Of a DNA stretch of 64,000 nt, positions 10,411-19,935 are shown one piece after another; position 1 is the first letter of the stretch; each line of letters begins with the position of its first letter. The stretch lies in the NCBI GenBank assembly GCA_030710605.1, contig CP092882.1, positions 14,630,062 to 14,694,061 of the forward strand. The letters are read 5' to 3'. The DNA comes from Cordylochernes scorpioides (lineage: Eukaryota; Arthropoda; Arachnida; Pseudoscorpiones; Chernetidae). The notes beneath the pieces are model-generated. The model did not search any database, had not been told where the DNA came from, and was given only the letters and a program-made list of their open reading frames with translations. The translations under genes and the position numbers were made by a program.

Positions 10411-11451
10411 ATGAAGAGTAACCGAGAATTTGAAAATCGAGCTGCCATCATCGTTGCTCTGCGCGCCGGAAGGAGCCCCAAAGAGATAGTGGATTTTCTT
10501 AAGTTGCCCAAAACCACTATTTATCGTGTCAAGAAGCAGTTTGATGAGGCTGACAGTAACAAAGAGGGGATAGCTACAAGGAAAAAGCACTCGCGTCGAT
10601 CGGACAGGATAAGAGGCGAAGAATTTGTCAAAAATGTCAAGGAGAAGATTGATGCAAACCCTGGGAAGAGAATGAGGGCCATAGCCAAGGAAATGGACGT
10701 TGGCTCTATGACAATTGTCAGAACTATCCATGAGGACCTTGGTCTCAAGTCTTATGCCCTTCGGAAAGGTCAGTTGCTGACTGAGAATATGAAGAATAAC
10801 AGAAAAGGAAAGGCTGCTGCCTTCCTCAACAACCTGAAACACGACTCTTTTGGCATGCTAAGGTTCTTCTCTGACGAAAAGAACTTTGACGTGGACCAAA
10901 AGTTAAATCCCAGGAATGATCGCTGGATCTGTAAAGACCCCTCAGAGATACCTGTCGTGATGCACACGAAATTTCCTGCCTCCGTAATGGTCTTTGGCGT
11001 TATCAGCAGTGAAGGTGATGTCATGCCTCCCCATTTCTTTGAGAAGGGCCTTAGGATGAACGCTGACACCTACATCAATGTTCTGGAGACCGTTGTGAAG
11101 CCTTGGATGGACATGGTGGCCGCAGGAAGGAAGTATGTCTTCCAACAGGACTCAGCTCCAGCCCATAAGGCAAAAAAGACACAATCGTGGCTGACACTTA
11201 ACGTCCCTAGTCACTGGGGTCCTGATATTTGGCCCCCTAATTCTCCAGATTGCAATCCCCTCGGCTACCATGTATGGGGCGTTGTTGAGAGAGATGTCAA
11301 CAAAGCTCCTCATACCACCATCCAGTCTGTCAAGAAAGCAGTTCACACGGTGATGACCCAAATGGACAAGGTCATCGTCGCCAAGGCCTGTGTTTCATTC
11401 CGCACTCGCCTCGAGACTGTTGTAGCTAATAATGGAAACTTCATTGAATAA
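10411..11451 (+). CDS. Transposase, DD37D-like family, third catalytic residue changed
   Basis: A 346-residue open frame. I chose the ATG at 10411 over an in-frame start at 10327 because homology-like sequence (MKSNREFENRAA) starts here and the upstream codons look like leader. Residues 1-110 hold paired helix-turn-helix domains (SPKEIVDFLKLPKTTIYRV), which in this superfamily bind the terminal repeats. The RNase H-fold catalytic domain follows: first Asp at 155 (FFSDEKNF), second at 247 (FQQDSAPAH). The third acidic residue, expected 37 residues later, is Gly285 (NPLGYHVWG, codon GGC at 11263-11265). Transposases of this family cut DNA at the element ends using all three acidic residues, so this protein should be dead for cleavage although the frame is open. 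A single base change from GAC would explain it. The mariner/Tc1 identity is secure; the exact subfamily (maT-like) is inference. Confidence 0.88.
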   Translation: MKSNREFENRAAIIVALRAGRSPKEIVDFLKLPKTTIYRVKKQFDEADSNKEGIATRKKHSRRSDRIRGEEFVKNVKEKIDANPGKRMRAIAKEMDVGSMTIVRTIHEDLGLKSYALRKGQLLTENMKNNRKGKAAAFLNNLKHDSFGMLRFFSDEKNFDVDQKLNPRNDRWICKDPSEIPVVMHTKFPASVMVFGVISSEGDVMPPHFFEKGLRMNADTYINVLETVVKPWMDMVAAGRKYVFQQDSAPAHKAKKTQSWLTLNVPSHWGPDIWPPNSPDCNPLGYHVWGVVERDVNKAPHTTIQSVKKAVHTVMTQMDKVIVAKACVSFRTRLETVVANNGNFIE

Positions 11452-11512
11452 ATAAAAACTATATCCTTTTATCTACTACTGTGTCAAATTTCATTCGGAT
11501 ATTTTAATTGTC

Positions 11513-11941
11513 ATGCCTCCCCATTTCTTTGAGAAGGGCCTTAGGATGAACGCTGACACCTACATCAATGTTCTGGAGACCGTTGTGAAGCCTTGGATGG
11601 ACATGGTGGCCGCAGGAAGGAAGTATGTCTTCCAACAGGACTCAGCTCCAGCCCATAAGGCAAAAAAGACACAATCGTGGCTGACACTTAACGTCCCTAG
11701 TCACTGGGGTCCTGATATTTGGCCCCCTAATTCTCCAGATTGCAATCCCCTCGGCTACTATGTATGGGGCGTTGTTGAGAGAGATGTCAACAAAGCTCCT
11801 CATACCACCATCCAGTCTGTCAAGAAAGCAGTTCACACGGTGATGACCCAAATGGACAAGGTCATCGTCGCCAAGGCCTGTGCTTCATTCCGCACTCGCC
11901 TCGAGACTGTTGTAACTAATAATGGAAACTTCATTGAATAA
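11513..11941 (+). pseudogene. Duplicated transposase C-terminal half
   Basis: Positions 11023-11510 are repeated at 11513-12000 with an offset of exactly 490 bp, including the stop codon and 3' untranslated part. By eye only three substitutions separate them (His to Tyr, Val to Ala, Ala to Thr), so the duplication is recent. The repeat starts in the middle of the coding region, so the Met here is an internal codon, not a start. The Asp-to-Gly change is present in this copy too (11753-11755), so it came before the duplication. Confidence 0.88.
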
Positions 11942-12067
11942 ATAAAAACTATATCCTTTTATCTACTACTGTGTCAAATTTCATTCGGATATTTTAATTT
12001 TTACTTGCAAAAAATTTCAGTTAAAATACCATTGTTGAAATTCCCAATTTACCTGGTACACCCTGTA

Positions 12068-12250
12068 TATTAGATTTCGGTTCGGTTCCAAAATCACTTT
12101 ATTAGGTACCACTCAAAAAAAGCAACCTAGTTTATGATAATTGCAACAATGAATAATAAGTGAAGGTTATTCACATAATAAACAAAATGTTAACGCGGGA
12201 TCCCGGTTCATGGCTGTCGGGAATCGAGGGTGTTACCCACTCGTCCACCG
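12068..12250. repeat. Family C repeat, copy 3
   Basis: Starts with TATTAGATTTCGGTTCGGTT, the other half of the mariner target, and ends CGTCCACCGACTT. It is followed by CTTTGTTAATTAGATC, the sequence that the Helentron-like element interrupts at 15192-16694. Confidence 0.8.
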
Positions 12251-12294
12251 ACTTCTTTTTTCTTTGTTAATTAGATCAAGCTTTCGGACTTGTC

Positions 12295-12745
12295 AGAAAG
12301 TTGTATCTTACAGCATGTATATCGGGATTCGGGTATGTCTTTAATAAAGGTCACTGTAATATCTTTCAGAGTTATTGACTGAATCCCGATATACATGCTA
12401 ATAGGTACAACTTCCTTAAGTTTTGTCCATTAGTGTATCTTCAATAAAGGTCACTGTAATATATTTCAGAATTATTGTCTGAATCCCGATATACATGCTA
12501 GAAGGTACAACTTCCTTAAATTTTGTCCATGAGTGTGTCTTCAATAAAGGTCACTGTAATATCTTTTAAAGTTATTGTCTGAATCCCGATATACATGGTA
12601 AAAGGTACAACTTCTTTAAGTTTTGTCCATGAGTGTGTCTTCAATAAAGGTCACTGTAATATCTTTTAAAGTCATTGTCTGAATCCCGATATACATGGTA
12701 AAACGTAAAACTTCCTTAAGTTTTGTCCATGAGTGTGTACAAAAA
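12295..12745 (-). repeat. Satellite S1 (long form), start of block B
   Basis: Four to five monomers of about 100 bp with AATAAAGGTCACTGTAATAT, same orientation as 6965-7340. Next comes a segment matching 7341-7680 (GTCTTATAGGAAG near 12855). Confidence 0.8.
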
Positions 12746-13065
12746 TATTCTCCACATAAACATTATTATTTTAGCTCTTTTATAAGGTAGAATATTTTAA
12801 TAAGATACATAAAAATGTCGTTTTCAGACTCTTAATCGTTACACGAAGATTCGTCTTATAGGAAGTTATAAATAAAGATTTACACCAAAAAGACGTTGTC
12901 AGAAATACGTTAGAGAGAGATTTCCTGACCAAAAGATTTATTCTATCTGTTTATAAATAAAAGACAATTCACTGAGAGCAGAGTTTATTTTTATATATAA
13001 CGGCAATACAAGCTTTCAACAGCCCTTCGACAGGTTTTTTTTTTTAATTCAAACAAATCCATATG

Positions 13066-13566
13066 CAGTAGAACCTCCTTTTAGCGGACACTCCTTTAGA
13101 GGACACCTCTCTACAAAGGAAAGTTTTCATTTTCAAAATTATCATTTTTACTTCTAAGCATAAAATCAAATATGTGAAATAAACTCTGAGAGAAAACTGA
13201 CAAAATCTTTAACAAGACTTAGAACAAAACACTATAAAGGAATGACAATACATCCAGATGGTACAAGAACCTATATGACATGTAACAATTGTCCTGGTGT
13301 TGAACTAACACCTACCCACATATTCCCATGCCCAGCAATAGCCGCAGCCTTGCAGAAAATTGACATGGACCAAGAGCAGCAGCTTTACACACCAAAGATA
13401 GTGTAAATTGCTGCTGCTGTGAGGCATGGAGACATCTGAGGCTCTTAATTGGACACGACAACAACCACAACTATTAAGTAACTCTCCGGTAAGAGGACAC
13501 CTCTCCCTAAAGGACACTTTGGCTTTGAAATTAGGTGTTGTCCTTTACAGGGAGGTAGTTCTACTG
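13066..13566. mobile_element. Pogo-like satellite element interrupted by a LINE tail
   Basis: Same ends (CAGTAGAACCTCC; GGAGGTAGTTCTACTG) and same monomer as 7682-9197, but only about two monomers remain because a LINE 3' fragment sits at about 13150-13472. Confidence 0.75.
13150..13472 (+). pseudogene. LINE (jockey-like) 3' end fragment
   Basis: Translates to a short C-terminal piece with a Cys/His motif (NNCPGVELTPTHIFPCPA) and then ALQKIDMD, as at the end of jockey-like reverse-transcriptase proteins in arthropods. Closely similar to 35860-36206. It is 5' truncated, has an in-frame TAA after TPKIV, and ends in a GACACGACAACAAC tail, the usual signature of target-primed insertion. Confidence 0.75.
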
Positions 13567-13639
13567 TATATATATATACAATGGAAATATTAGATATGCA
13601 AAATTACTGATTTGCATAATACAGTTATATAAATCTTTA

Positions 13640-13955
13640 ATTAAAAAGGCATATATTGGATCAAAATATCATTTATTTTACCAATATTTCAGTTGGCTGA
13701 ACGCCAACCTTTATCAGGGACAAATATTTGGACAAATTTTGTCCATAATATAAATATATATATCAAAATTTTCTCCCCATTGAATATAACAAAATATTTT
13801 CAAAACTTAATGCTGTTGACGTTATGTTGCGCTGAGTTTGTTGTTGACACACTTTTAAAAATGTTATAATACCTTGATAAAGGTTGGCGTTCAGCCAACT
13901 GAAATATTGGTAAAATAAATGATATTTTGATCCAATATATGCCTTTTTAATTAAA
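13640..13955. repeat. Family F foldback with hammerhead-like arms
   Basis: Arms of about 75 bp (13646-13722 and 13873-13950) are inverted copies. Each holds a hairpin GTTGGC/GCCAAC preceded by CUGAUAA or UUGAUAA and followed by GAAA. A shortened palindrome of this family is at 61080-61180, and single arms border the mariner at 51302-52527. Confidence 0.75.
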
Positions 13956-14136
13956 GATTTATTTATGGATTGCTCTATTTTAAAAAAAGGTTATATAAAT
14001 CATTTAATAATAATAATAATAATAGTTAGTAGTAGTTATTACATGTTGAAGGGCTGTTACACCCGAAAGCTTGTATTGCCATTATATAAAATCTTCCCTC
14101 AGCGAATATTGTGACTTTTGTTTATAAAACTACTAG

Positions 14137-14300
14137 CCGAATGACCCGGGCAACGCCCGTGTTTTACCCGACTGTAGATGTTACAACGGTGATCCTTAGG
14201 TCGCTGGTTCAAATCCGGCTCGAGGGAGCCGGCGAGCACGTGACCTCCCTGTGCGCGCGCATCCGTGACAGAGGCCGATGAGGAAAGACGGTCGTTACTA
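14137..14300 (+). repeat. Probable SINE with tRNA-type B box
   Basis: GGTTCAAATCC at about 14207 fits the RNA polymerase III B-box exactly and follows a tRNA-like variable arm and T stem (GCTGG/CCGGC). The upstream end reads ACCCGGGCAACGCCCGTG, the start of another repeat. GC-rich compared with its surroundings. Confidence 0.45.
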
Positions 14301-14814
14301 TATATATAAATATATTCTAAAGGGATTATAATATTAACAAGTTATATCTGTTTAGTTTATATTTTTAATAATATTATTTAAATGAACTTCTGTGATTTAA
14401 AAAAATACTATTCTAGAAAATATATTTTCAAAATTAATTTTTATATGTTTTGTTGGTAAAAAAAAAACCTTCATATAAATAGAAAAAGTGTGATTGTTTA
14501 AAATGGTCTATATTTATGACATGAATGAATAATATATTTTATATATGTATATATTTATATTTTAAGTGAAAAATATTATGTTAATATATTTTTATGATTT
14601 TTTAAAATAATATTCTTTATATTATGTTCAGAAATTCAATTGCCATCTATCGATATAATTTGTAACTAATAAATTTACTGGTTTCTTCTCAAAGCCCTCT
14701 CATTCAATAACTTTTATTTTGACTTAGAGCGCTATGTTCCACTAGGGACACTTGCATTTAAAAGGTAAACTAAACATTGAACGATAATTGAAATATGTAC
14801 AAGAATTAGTATGC

Positions 14815-15185
14815 AAGTTAGTTAGATTCCTGTTCCAAAATCACTATATTAGGTACCACTCAAAAAAAAGCAACCTCGTTTATGATAATTGAAACAATGA
14901 ATGTGAAGGTCATTCACTTATTAAACAAAATGTTAACACGGGATTCCGGTTCATGACTGTCGGGAATCGAGGGTGTTACCCACTCGTCCACCGACTCTAT
15001 ATTAGATTTCGGTTCGGTTACAAAATTACTTTATTAGGTACCGCTCAACAAGAACAACCTAGTTTATGATTTATGCAACAATGAATAATACGTGAAGGTT
15101 ATTCACATATTAAATAAAATGTTAACACGGTATCCCGGTTCATGACTGTCGGGAATCGAGGGTGTTACCCACTTGTCCATCGACT
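14815..15185. repeat. Family C repeats, copies 4 and 5 (contain mariner empty site)
   Basis: Two tandem copies. The first ends CCACCGACTC, followed by TATATTAGATTTCGG, the intact version of the site interrupted at 10269-12067. Confidence 0.8.
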
Positions 15186-15191
15186 TCTTTT

Positions 15192-16694
15192 GACGTGACA
15201 ACGTCTTAAATTAGGTTGCGGCTGGGAGTCACTTATGAAAAAGTGTAACGCCCGGTAACGTTACGATGAGTCATCGAACGAGAGTGCTGCGCGCGCAGCT
15301 GCGCGCGCAGCGCTAGAGAATTAGGCGCATTGAATCGGCGCATGCTTGTCTCTGTCTTTGTCTTTCTCGAACGTTCTTGGCGTTGGAAAAACAAGAAAGC
15401 GTCATAATACAAGTTCACACGTGTGGTTAAAGTATCGACAGCTGTGTCTGTAGTGAAAATGTGGAGTGCTTAGATTCGTCATTTACAACAACTACAACAA
15501 TAAAGGTAAATAATTGTACACTCATATTCCATTATCGTAAACTATGATTGATTGATTAATTGTTAGATATACACAAAAGTTGAGAAACTGAGTTTATAGG
15601 TTATGTCATACTATTGATAAATGTTGATAGTGTTAAGTAAATTATTAGTTTAAAATTAATTAATTAATTAATTATTATTTTACAAATTTTAAATAGTTTC
15701 AAATTTATTTAGCAAAAATTTGAACCTTCGATCTGAATAAATGTTTTGATTTTCGAATTGATTCTTTAAAATTACAAATATTAAGAAAAAGTGGCAGATA
15801 TAAGAAAACTTTATTTAAACTGTGTTGAGCAAGAATTTTAACATCTAATTTAAGTAAATGTTTTAATTTTCAACTTCATCATTTACAATTACAAATTTTA
15901 TTTAATTTCAAATTTATTTAGCAAAAATTTGAACCTTCGATCTGAATAAGTGTTTTGATTTTCAAATACCAACGCGGCTGGTGGAGTGGCGATCTATCGT
16001 AAATTATCATCGACATCTACGGCGGAAGTGTTCCAAGTTGCGATTACAGACGTAACTCGTGTCATTAAAACCAAGGGTGACATGTGCATGACTGAAGTTA
16101 CTTGCTTCGCCGCTAATACTAGCTTCAAGTTTATACTCGGTGCTGTATATATTCATCCAGGAGCTAGTATGCAGGATATTGGAATGTTACTATGGCAAGG
16201 ACTCGGTCCGTACATTCACAACAGCCAGTACGTGCCACCGTTCGTGCAAGTTGATTCTAGTATACCGATTCTTCTGTGTGGTGATTTTAACAAAAACGTA
16301 AAGCCTGACAACTCGTTTCTTAAATTCATGAAAAATACGTATAATCTTGATTGCGTATCAAACGTTTCTAAGTCAACTACGTTAAAAGGAACAACTATCG
16401 ACTTGACTTTCGCAAGACACATTACAGCAGAAACACTTCCTTTCATTTCATATTTCTCCTATCATCGTCCTATCCTCAACAAAATCACTCAAATAGATAT
16501 TAGTTAAGTTTTAGTTTACATGTACAATGTTTTAGTAAACAAAATATATTTCTATAGTTAAAATTTGTGCAATTCTTATTTTCATTCAATTCCTTGTTCC
16601 TATTGTGCAATTTAATTATATTCATATCAATAAATATTCTACCGTTGTCACGTAAAATCTTCGCCCGTAAAACCGACTTTACAGGCAACCATTG
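15192..16694 (+). mobile_element. Helentron-like rolling-circle element, non-autonomous
   Basis: GACGTGACAACG at the left end recurs inverted (CGTTGTCACGT) near the right end at about 16645, followed by a near-palindrome GCCCGTAAA...TTTACAGGC. The element sits inside a T-run. The same flanking sequence without it (CGACTTC, T-run, CTTTGTTAATTAG) is at 12245-12270, which fixes the borders to within the T-run. It contains a GC-rich palindrome (GCGCGCAGCTGCGCGC, about 15292) and an endonuclease-like reading frame near the 3' end, as in Helentrons. Replication-initiator and helicase domains are absent. Confidence 0.7.
15959..16507 (+). pseudogene. Endonuclease/exonuclease/phosphatase (EEP) domain fragment of a Helentron
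   Basis: The open frame starts right after a stop at 15956 and has no natural start: it enters in mid-domain at AAGGVAIYRK. Motifs visible are LCGDFN (metal-binding Asp-Asn pair, about residue 105), TTIDLTFARH and the terminal SYFSYHRPI, where family members outside this group usually have SDHRPI. Helentron proteins carry an apurinic-endonuclease-like domain at their C terminus, after Rep and helicase. Only that C-terminal part is left, ending about 190 bp from the element's right edge, as expected. The sequence upstream to 15192 is non-coding and contains a direct repeat (about 15700 and 15905). Confidence 0.7.
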
Positions 16695-17431
16695 TTTTTT
16701 TCTTTGTTAATTAGATCAAGCTTTCGGACTTATCAGTCTCTCCTTCAACAGGATTAAAAGGCTTGAAAATAAAAAAGTTGCACAAGAAACTTAACCCTGG
16801 AAGCGGGCGCGCTTTATTTATTTTATAATATAAGTCATAGAAGAACGTTTATTTATAATCAAGAATTAGTATACAAGTTAGTTATATGAAAAGAGAAAAA
16901 AATATCAACACAATTGAAATACGTAAAAAGGATTGTTATGCAAATTTAGTTAAATGAAATCAAATTGTAAAATATTGTGTGTATTAGAGGATACTTATAC
17001 CATTGCATTAAGGTCTGTATAGATAATATTTTATGATATTCTTGAAAGGTAACACATTGCCAGTAAATTTATTTTTACAAATATTTAATATAATCTATTT
17101 ATCATCCTTCTTTTGGATATGTTTTATTGATAAAATAGGTAAATGAAGAAATAGTGTAGTTGTTTGAAATGATCTATGTGAGTTAAGTTACCTAGAAATT
17201 ATTCGAAAAAGAAAAATAAACAATATTAAGGTAAAGGGTTTCTTTTAATTTTGATTTTCGCAAGTTTTCGAGCAAAATTTCTACTCTTCAACGGGCATAT
17301 ACTTCTATATACAATATCAAGATGATCTTTATATAGTAATAATTGAAAATGTGTTGTGGGCATGTATCAGACTATTTACAGATATATAAAATATTAGATA
17401 TTATAATGGGATAAGATATATATTAATTTAT

Positions 17432-17770
17432 AGAAGCAATGGACGCTTCTCCCGTCAAAATAAACGTCAGAATCTGACACCATCTATTTACCGTCGCCGC
17501 AACTAGCGGCATCGGGTCGATGACAAAGCTACAACACCAACTTTGGCAAACTGTTAAACGTCCACCTAGAGACCATGGTTTCGGGCTAATGGCCCTCGTC
17601 AGTCTAGGGCGGACTTTATTCCATGAGATCCACACGGGATCTAATGGAATCTTCACAATCTACCAAAGAGATGTTTTGCTGGAAATGTGGCTGGGCCAAA
17701 TCTATGGCTAGAATATAGATGGCGTCAGATTCTGACGTTTATTTTGACGGGGGAAGCGACCTTTGCTTCT
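17432..17770. mobile_element. TIR element (47-bp ends) carrying a hammerhead
   Basis: Terminal inverted repeats at 17432-17478 and 17724-17770 share GTCAAAATAAACGTCAGA and its complement with few mismatches. The interior is related to family E (ACAAAGCTACAACACC, then a CCATGG-centred hairpin). Length 339 bp, no coding content. Confidence 0.65.
17560..17614 (-). ncRNA. Hammerhead ribozyme, complete core (family E)
   Basis: Reading the minus strand 5' to 3': outer stem I GUCC, inner stem I CCUAGA, core CUGACGA, stem II GGGC-CAUUA-GCCC, core GAAA, stem III ACC-AU-GGU, cleavage base C (triplet GUC), inner stem I UCUAGG, outer stem I GGAC. All invariant core residues are present. Stem I has an internal loop placed as in natural ribozymes, where it contacts loop II. 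A three-pair stem III with a 2-base loop is known from hammerheads in retroelements and satellites, which often work as dimers. Self-cleavage would fall opposite 17570/17571. Very likely a real hammerhead by structure; activity is inferred. Confidence 0.85.
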
Positions 17771-17925
17771 ATGGATTAATTTCCTCCCGGCAAATTTTCC
17801 ATCTATATATTAATTTATAGATATGATCTAGGTTATAAAATAAATGAAGCTTCCAGGGTTAAGTTTCTTTTGCAACTTTTTATTTTTCAAGCTTTCGGAC
17901 TTGTTAGTCCTTCAACAGGGGATTA

Positions 17926-19254
17926 TCACTTTAAAAATTTAATAATAAATACAAATTTTTATATACACATTATTATAAATAATTTAAATACTTATTATAT
18001 ATTTAGAGAAAAATATATTACATTATTTCAGTTTTAAAAAACAACATTTTTTGAAAATATACGTGCATGGTGGATGATACGTACTGGTTGAATGATATCT
18101 CGAGACTTCAAATTAAATTTAATAAATTCGTGAACTATTGTGTTATATATAGAAGACTGCCTACATCTATGGGATAGTATTTGTCGATATTGTTTCGTAT
18201 GTTTCTGATATTTCAATGCATCTGTTTATGCTTTTTTGCTGTTTTGTTATCATAGATTCTAAAGTATTATTGTACTGGGATAAGGTGCATAGATTATGAA
18301 AAAAGCATCTCCTTTTGACTTCATTTTGTCTCCTCTCTAATTGTAAATACGCTGCTGTATCACCTCATAAGCATAAATAAATAAATTAAAGGTCTTTGGT
18401 ATTTACTATGGATATTGTCATAATACACTATGGGTTGAGATAAGTTAAATGTATGACCGGTTTCTGTTCTATATGTATGGCATAAATAATACACCATCAT
18501 AACCTTTAATAATTTTCTCTCTTTATTTCAACAGCCTTTCCACCTCAATCTAATAGAAAACAATAATAAAAATTCAATATATAATTAAGAAATAACTGAC
18601 ATATTTGAAAAATCTTCAATATAAATATATTAAAAATGGCATTTAATATATTTCACATTAAACAACTCGACTATTTAAAATCCAATTCTAAGAAAAAAAT
18701 AAAAATCTGTAATCAAATGTCATTCCAAACAGTGTTGCCAAGGTGGGAAATTAAAGTTTCACAGAATAAAGAGAGAGAAAAAAGTGAATATAAAGAAAAT
18801 CTAAGGTTTAGGTATCATCATCATCATTGATTTCTGCTAATGTAATTGTCATGTCGGAATTAAGTGAAGCGAACAATGGAATTTTATCGTCTAACAAGAA
18901 ATGCATTTAGTCCACAACACAAGACAACCTCTTCTATTCAACTTCTTTTGTTTGTTTGTTTTTTCCTCTCTCTTTAACGAAACAAAGATTTAAATTGGAA
19001 GATATTTTGTGGAAGCTGAGTAAAACCAGCGTTCATTACATACTGAAGAAGGTCAATAATGTGAAATGTGTACGTAGAAAGAGGTACTACTCGAAAGCTT
19101 GCCTCGTTTTAATTTAAAAAAGGTTTAAACATATATCAATTCGTCGTTTTACTTTTATAACTAATTTTCACAAATAGATTTGTTAATTATGAGTCGATAA
19201 CGCGCCTTCTACACATAATGAATGAAACCAATTAAAGCACTAATGTTTTTTTTT
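17926..19254. other. No gene seen
   Basis: AT-rich. Holds a partial family G copy near 18275-18310 (GATAAGGTGCATAGATTATG) and a family D hairpin relic at about 19070-19105 (GAGGTACTACTCGAAAGCTT). A 64-codon open frame at 18636-18830 ends in four His codons from an ATC/CAT run and shows no domain. Confidence 0.4.
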
Positions 19255-19660
19255 TAATAATGCAAACTTTTACTGTCCTTACTGCGATTTAAAAATATTG
19301 GGAGGGCTTGGCTCATCAGTGTTGAACCCTTTATTTGTAAAAGAAACATTCATGCTTTAATGCTAACATTTATTAGGTAAATTTGTATTAAGAATATAGT
19401 TCTGTTCTTGTTATTTTAAGAAAACCCTTTTTTGACAAAATTCTTTAAATATAATTAATAATATATCAACATTTAGCCGGGTATTTTCTCCGATAGATGG
19501 CGAAAACAATCAGCAACGTTCAATTACAGGAAATGTCTTTCTTTCATTACAAATCTAGTTATAAATAATGGTTTCAAAAAAGACGTCTCCTGATGGTACA
19601 AATTAAACGTTGCTGATGGATTGTGCCATTTATCGGAATATATAACAATTTTTCTAATCT
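19255..19660. repeat. Family A fragment and a foldback related to family G
   Basis: 19260-19350 holds the TGTCCTTACTGCGAT end and the GGGCTTGGCTCATCAGTG core of family A. 19480-19640 is an imperfect inverted pair around CCGATAGATGGCG and its partner GCCATTTATCGG, each next to CAGCAACGTT or its complement. Confidence 0.5.
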
Positions 19661-19935
19661 TATTCATATACAAATAGAGGGAAAAAAAATAATAATAATA
19701 GTTTTTATTTAGAAATATTTTATTAAAATTATATTAAAAAGGATAAAAACAAATATTTCAGCTACCACCATTAAATAACATCATTCATATTCCAAAATAA
19801 GAGCAGATAGGGACAATCATCCTATATTGAGTGAAGAGGTAAAATATTTAGTGAAACATAAAAACTTGCTAAAAAGTTGTTTAAATAACATTATAAAGTT
19901 TTAGAATTCTAAGAGCTCTGTAAGTATATTGATAA

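Larger units (their letters stand above)
10271..12065 (+). mobile_element. Mariner/Tc1-superfamily element (DD37 type), complete ends
   Basis: Terminal inverted repeats match perfectly for 24 bp, starting CAGGGTGTACCAGGTAAATT and ending with its complement, and are bordered by TA on both sides (10269-10270 and 12066-12067). Removing the element with one TA gives CCGACTC-TA-TATTAG, which is what stands at 14990-15006. The element carries one transposase frame on the plus strand and a 490-bp tandem duplication of its 3' part. Length is 1795 bp, about 1305 without the duplication. Confidence 0.92.
12955..14110. mobile_element. Inverted-repeat element D, copy B
   Basis: Arms at about 12955-13035 and 14040-14108 match those of copy A at 7545-9390. 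Between them lie a pogo-like element (13066-13566) and a foldback (13640-13955). The right arm carries the family D hairpin ending CACCCGAAAGCTTG. Confidence 0.5.
16715..17925. mobile_element. Inverted-repeat element with family D ends
   Basis: The left end (AAGCTTTCGGACTTATCAG, then AGTTGCACAAGAAACTTAAC) is repeated inverted at the right end (GTTAAGTTTCTTTTGCAACT, then AAGCTTTCGGACTTGTTAG). Each arm is about 85 bp, and in the right arm the hairpin GGACU/AGUCC is perfect. A nested TIR element lies inside. The rest (16800-17430) has no gene. Confidence 0.6.

Noticed and set aside
15288-15315. GCGCGCAGCTGCGCGC palindrome as a regulatory site or origin.
   Set aside because: It lies in the 5' part of the Helentron-like element and is better explained as element structure; no independent support.
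18636-18830. Open frame ending in four His codons.
   Set aside because: The His run comes from a simple ATC repeat; no conserved part and AT-rich codon use.
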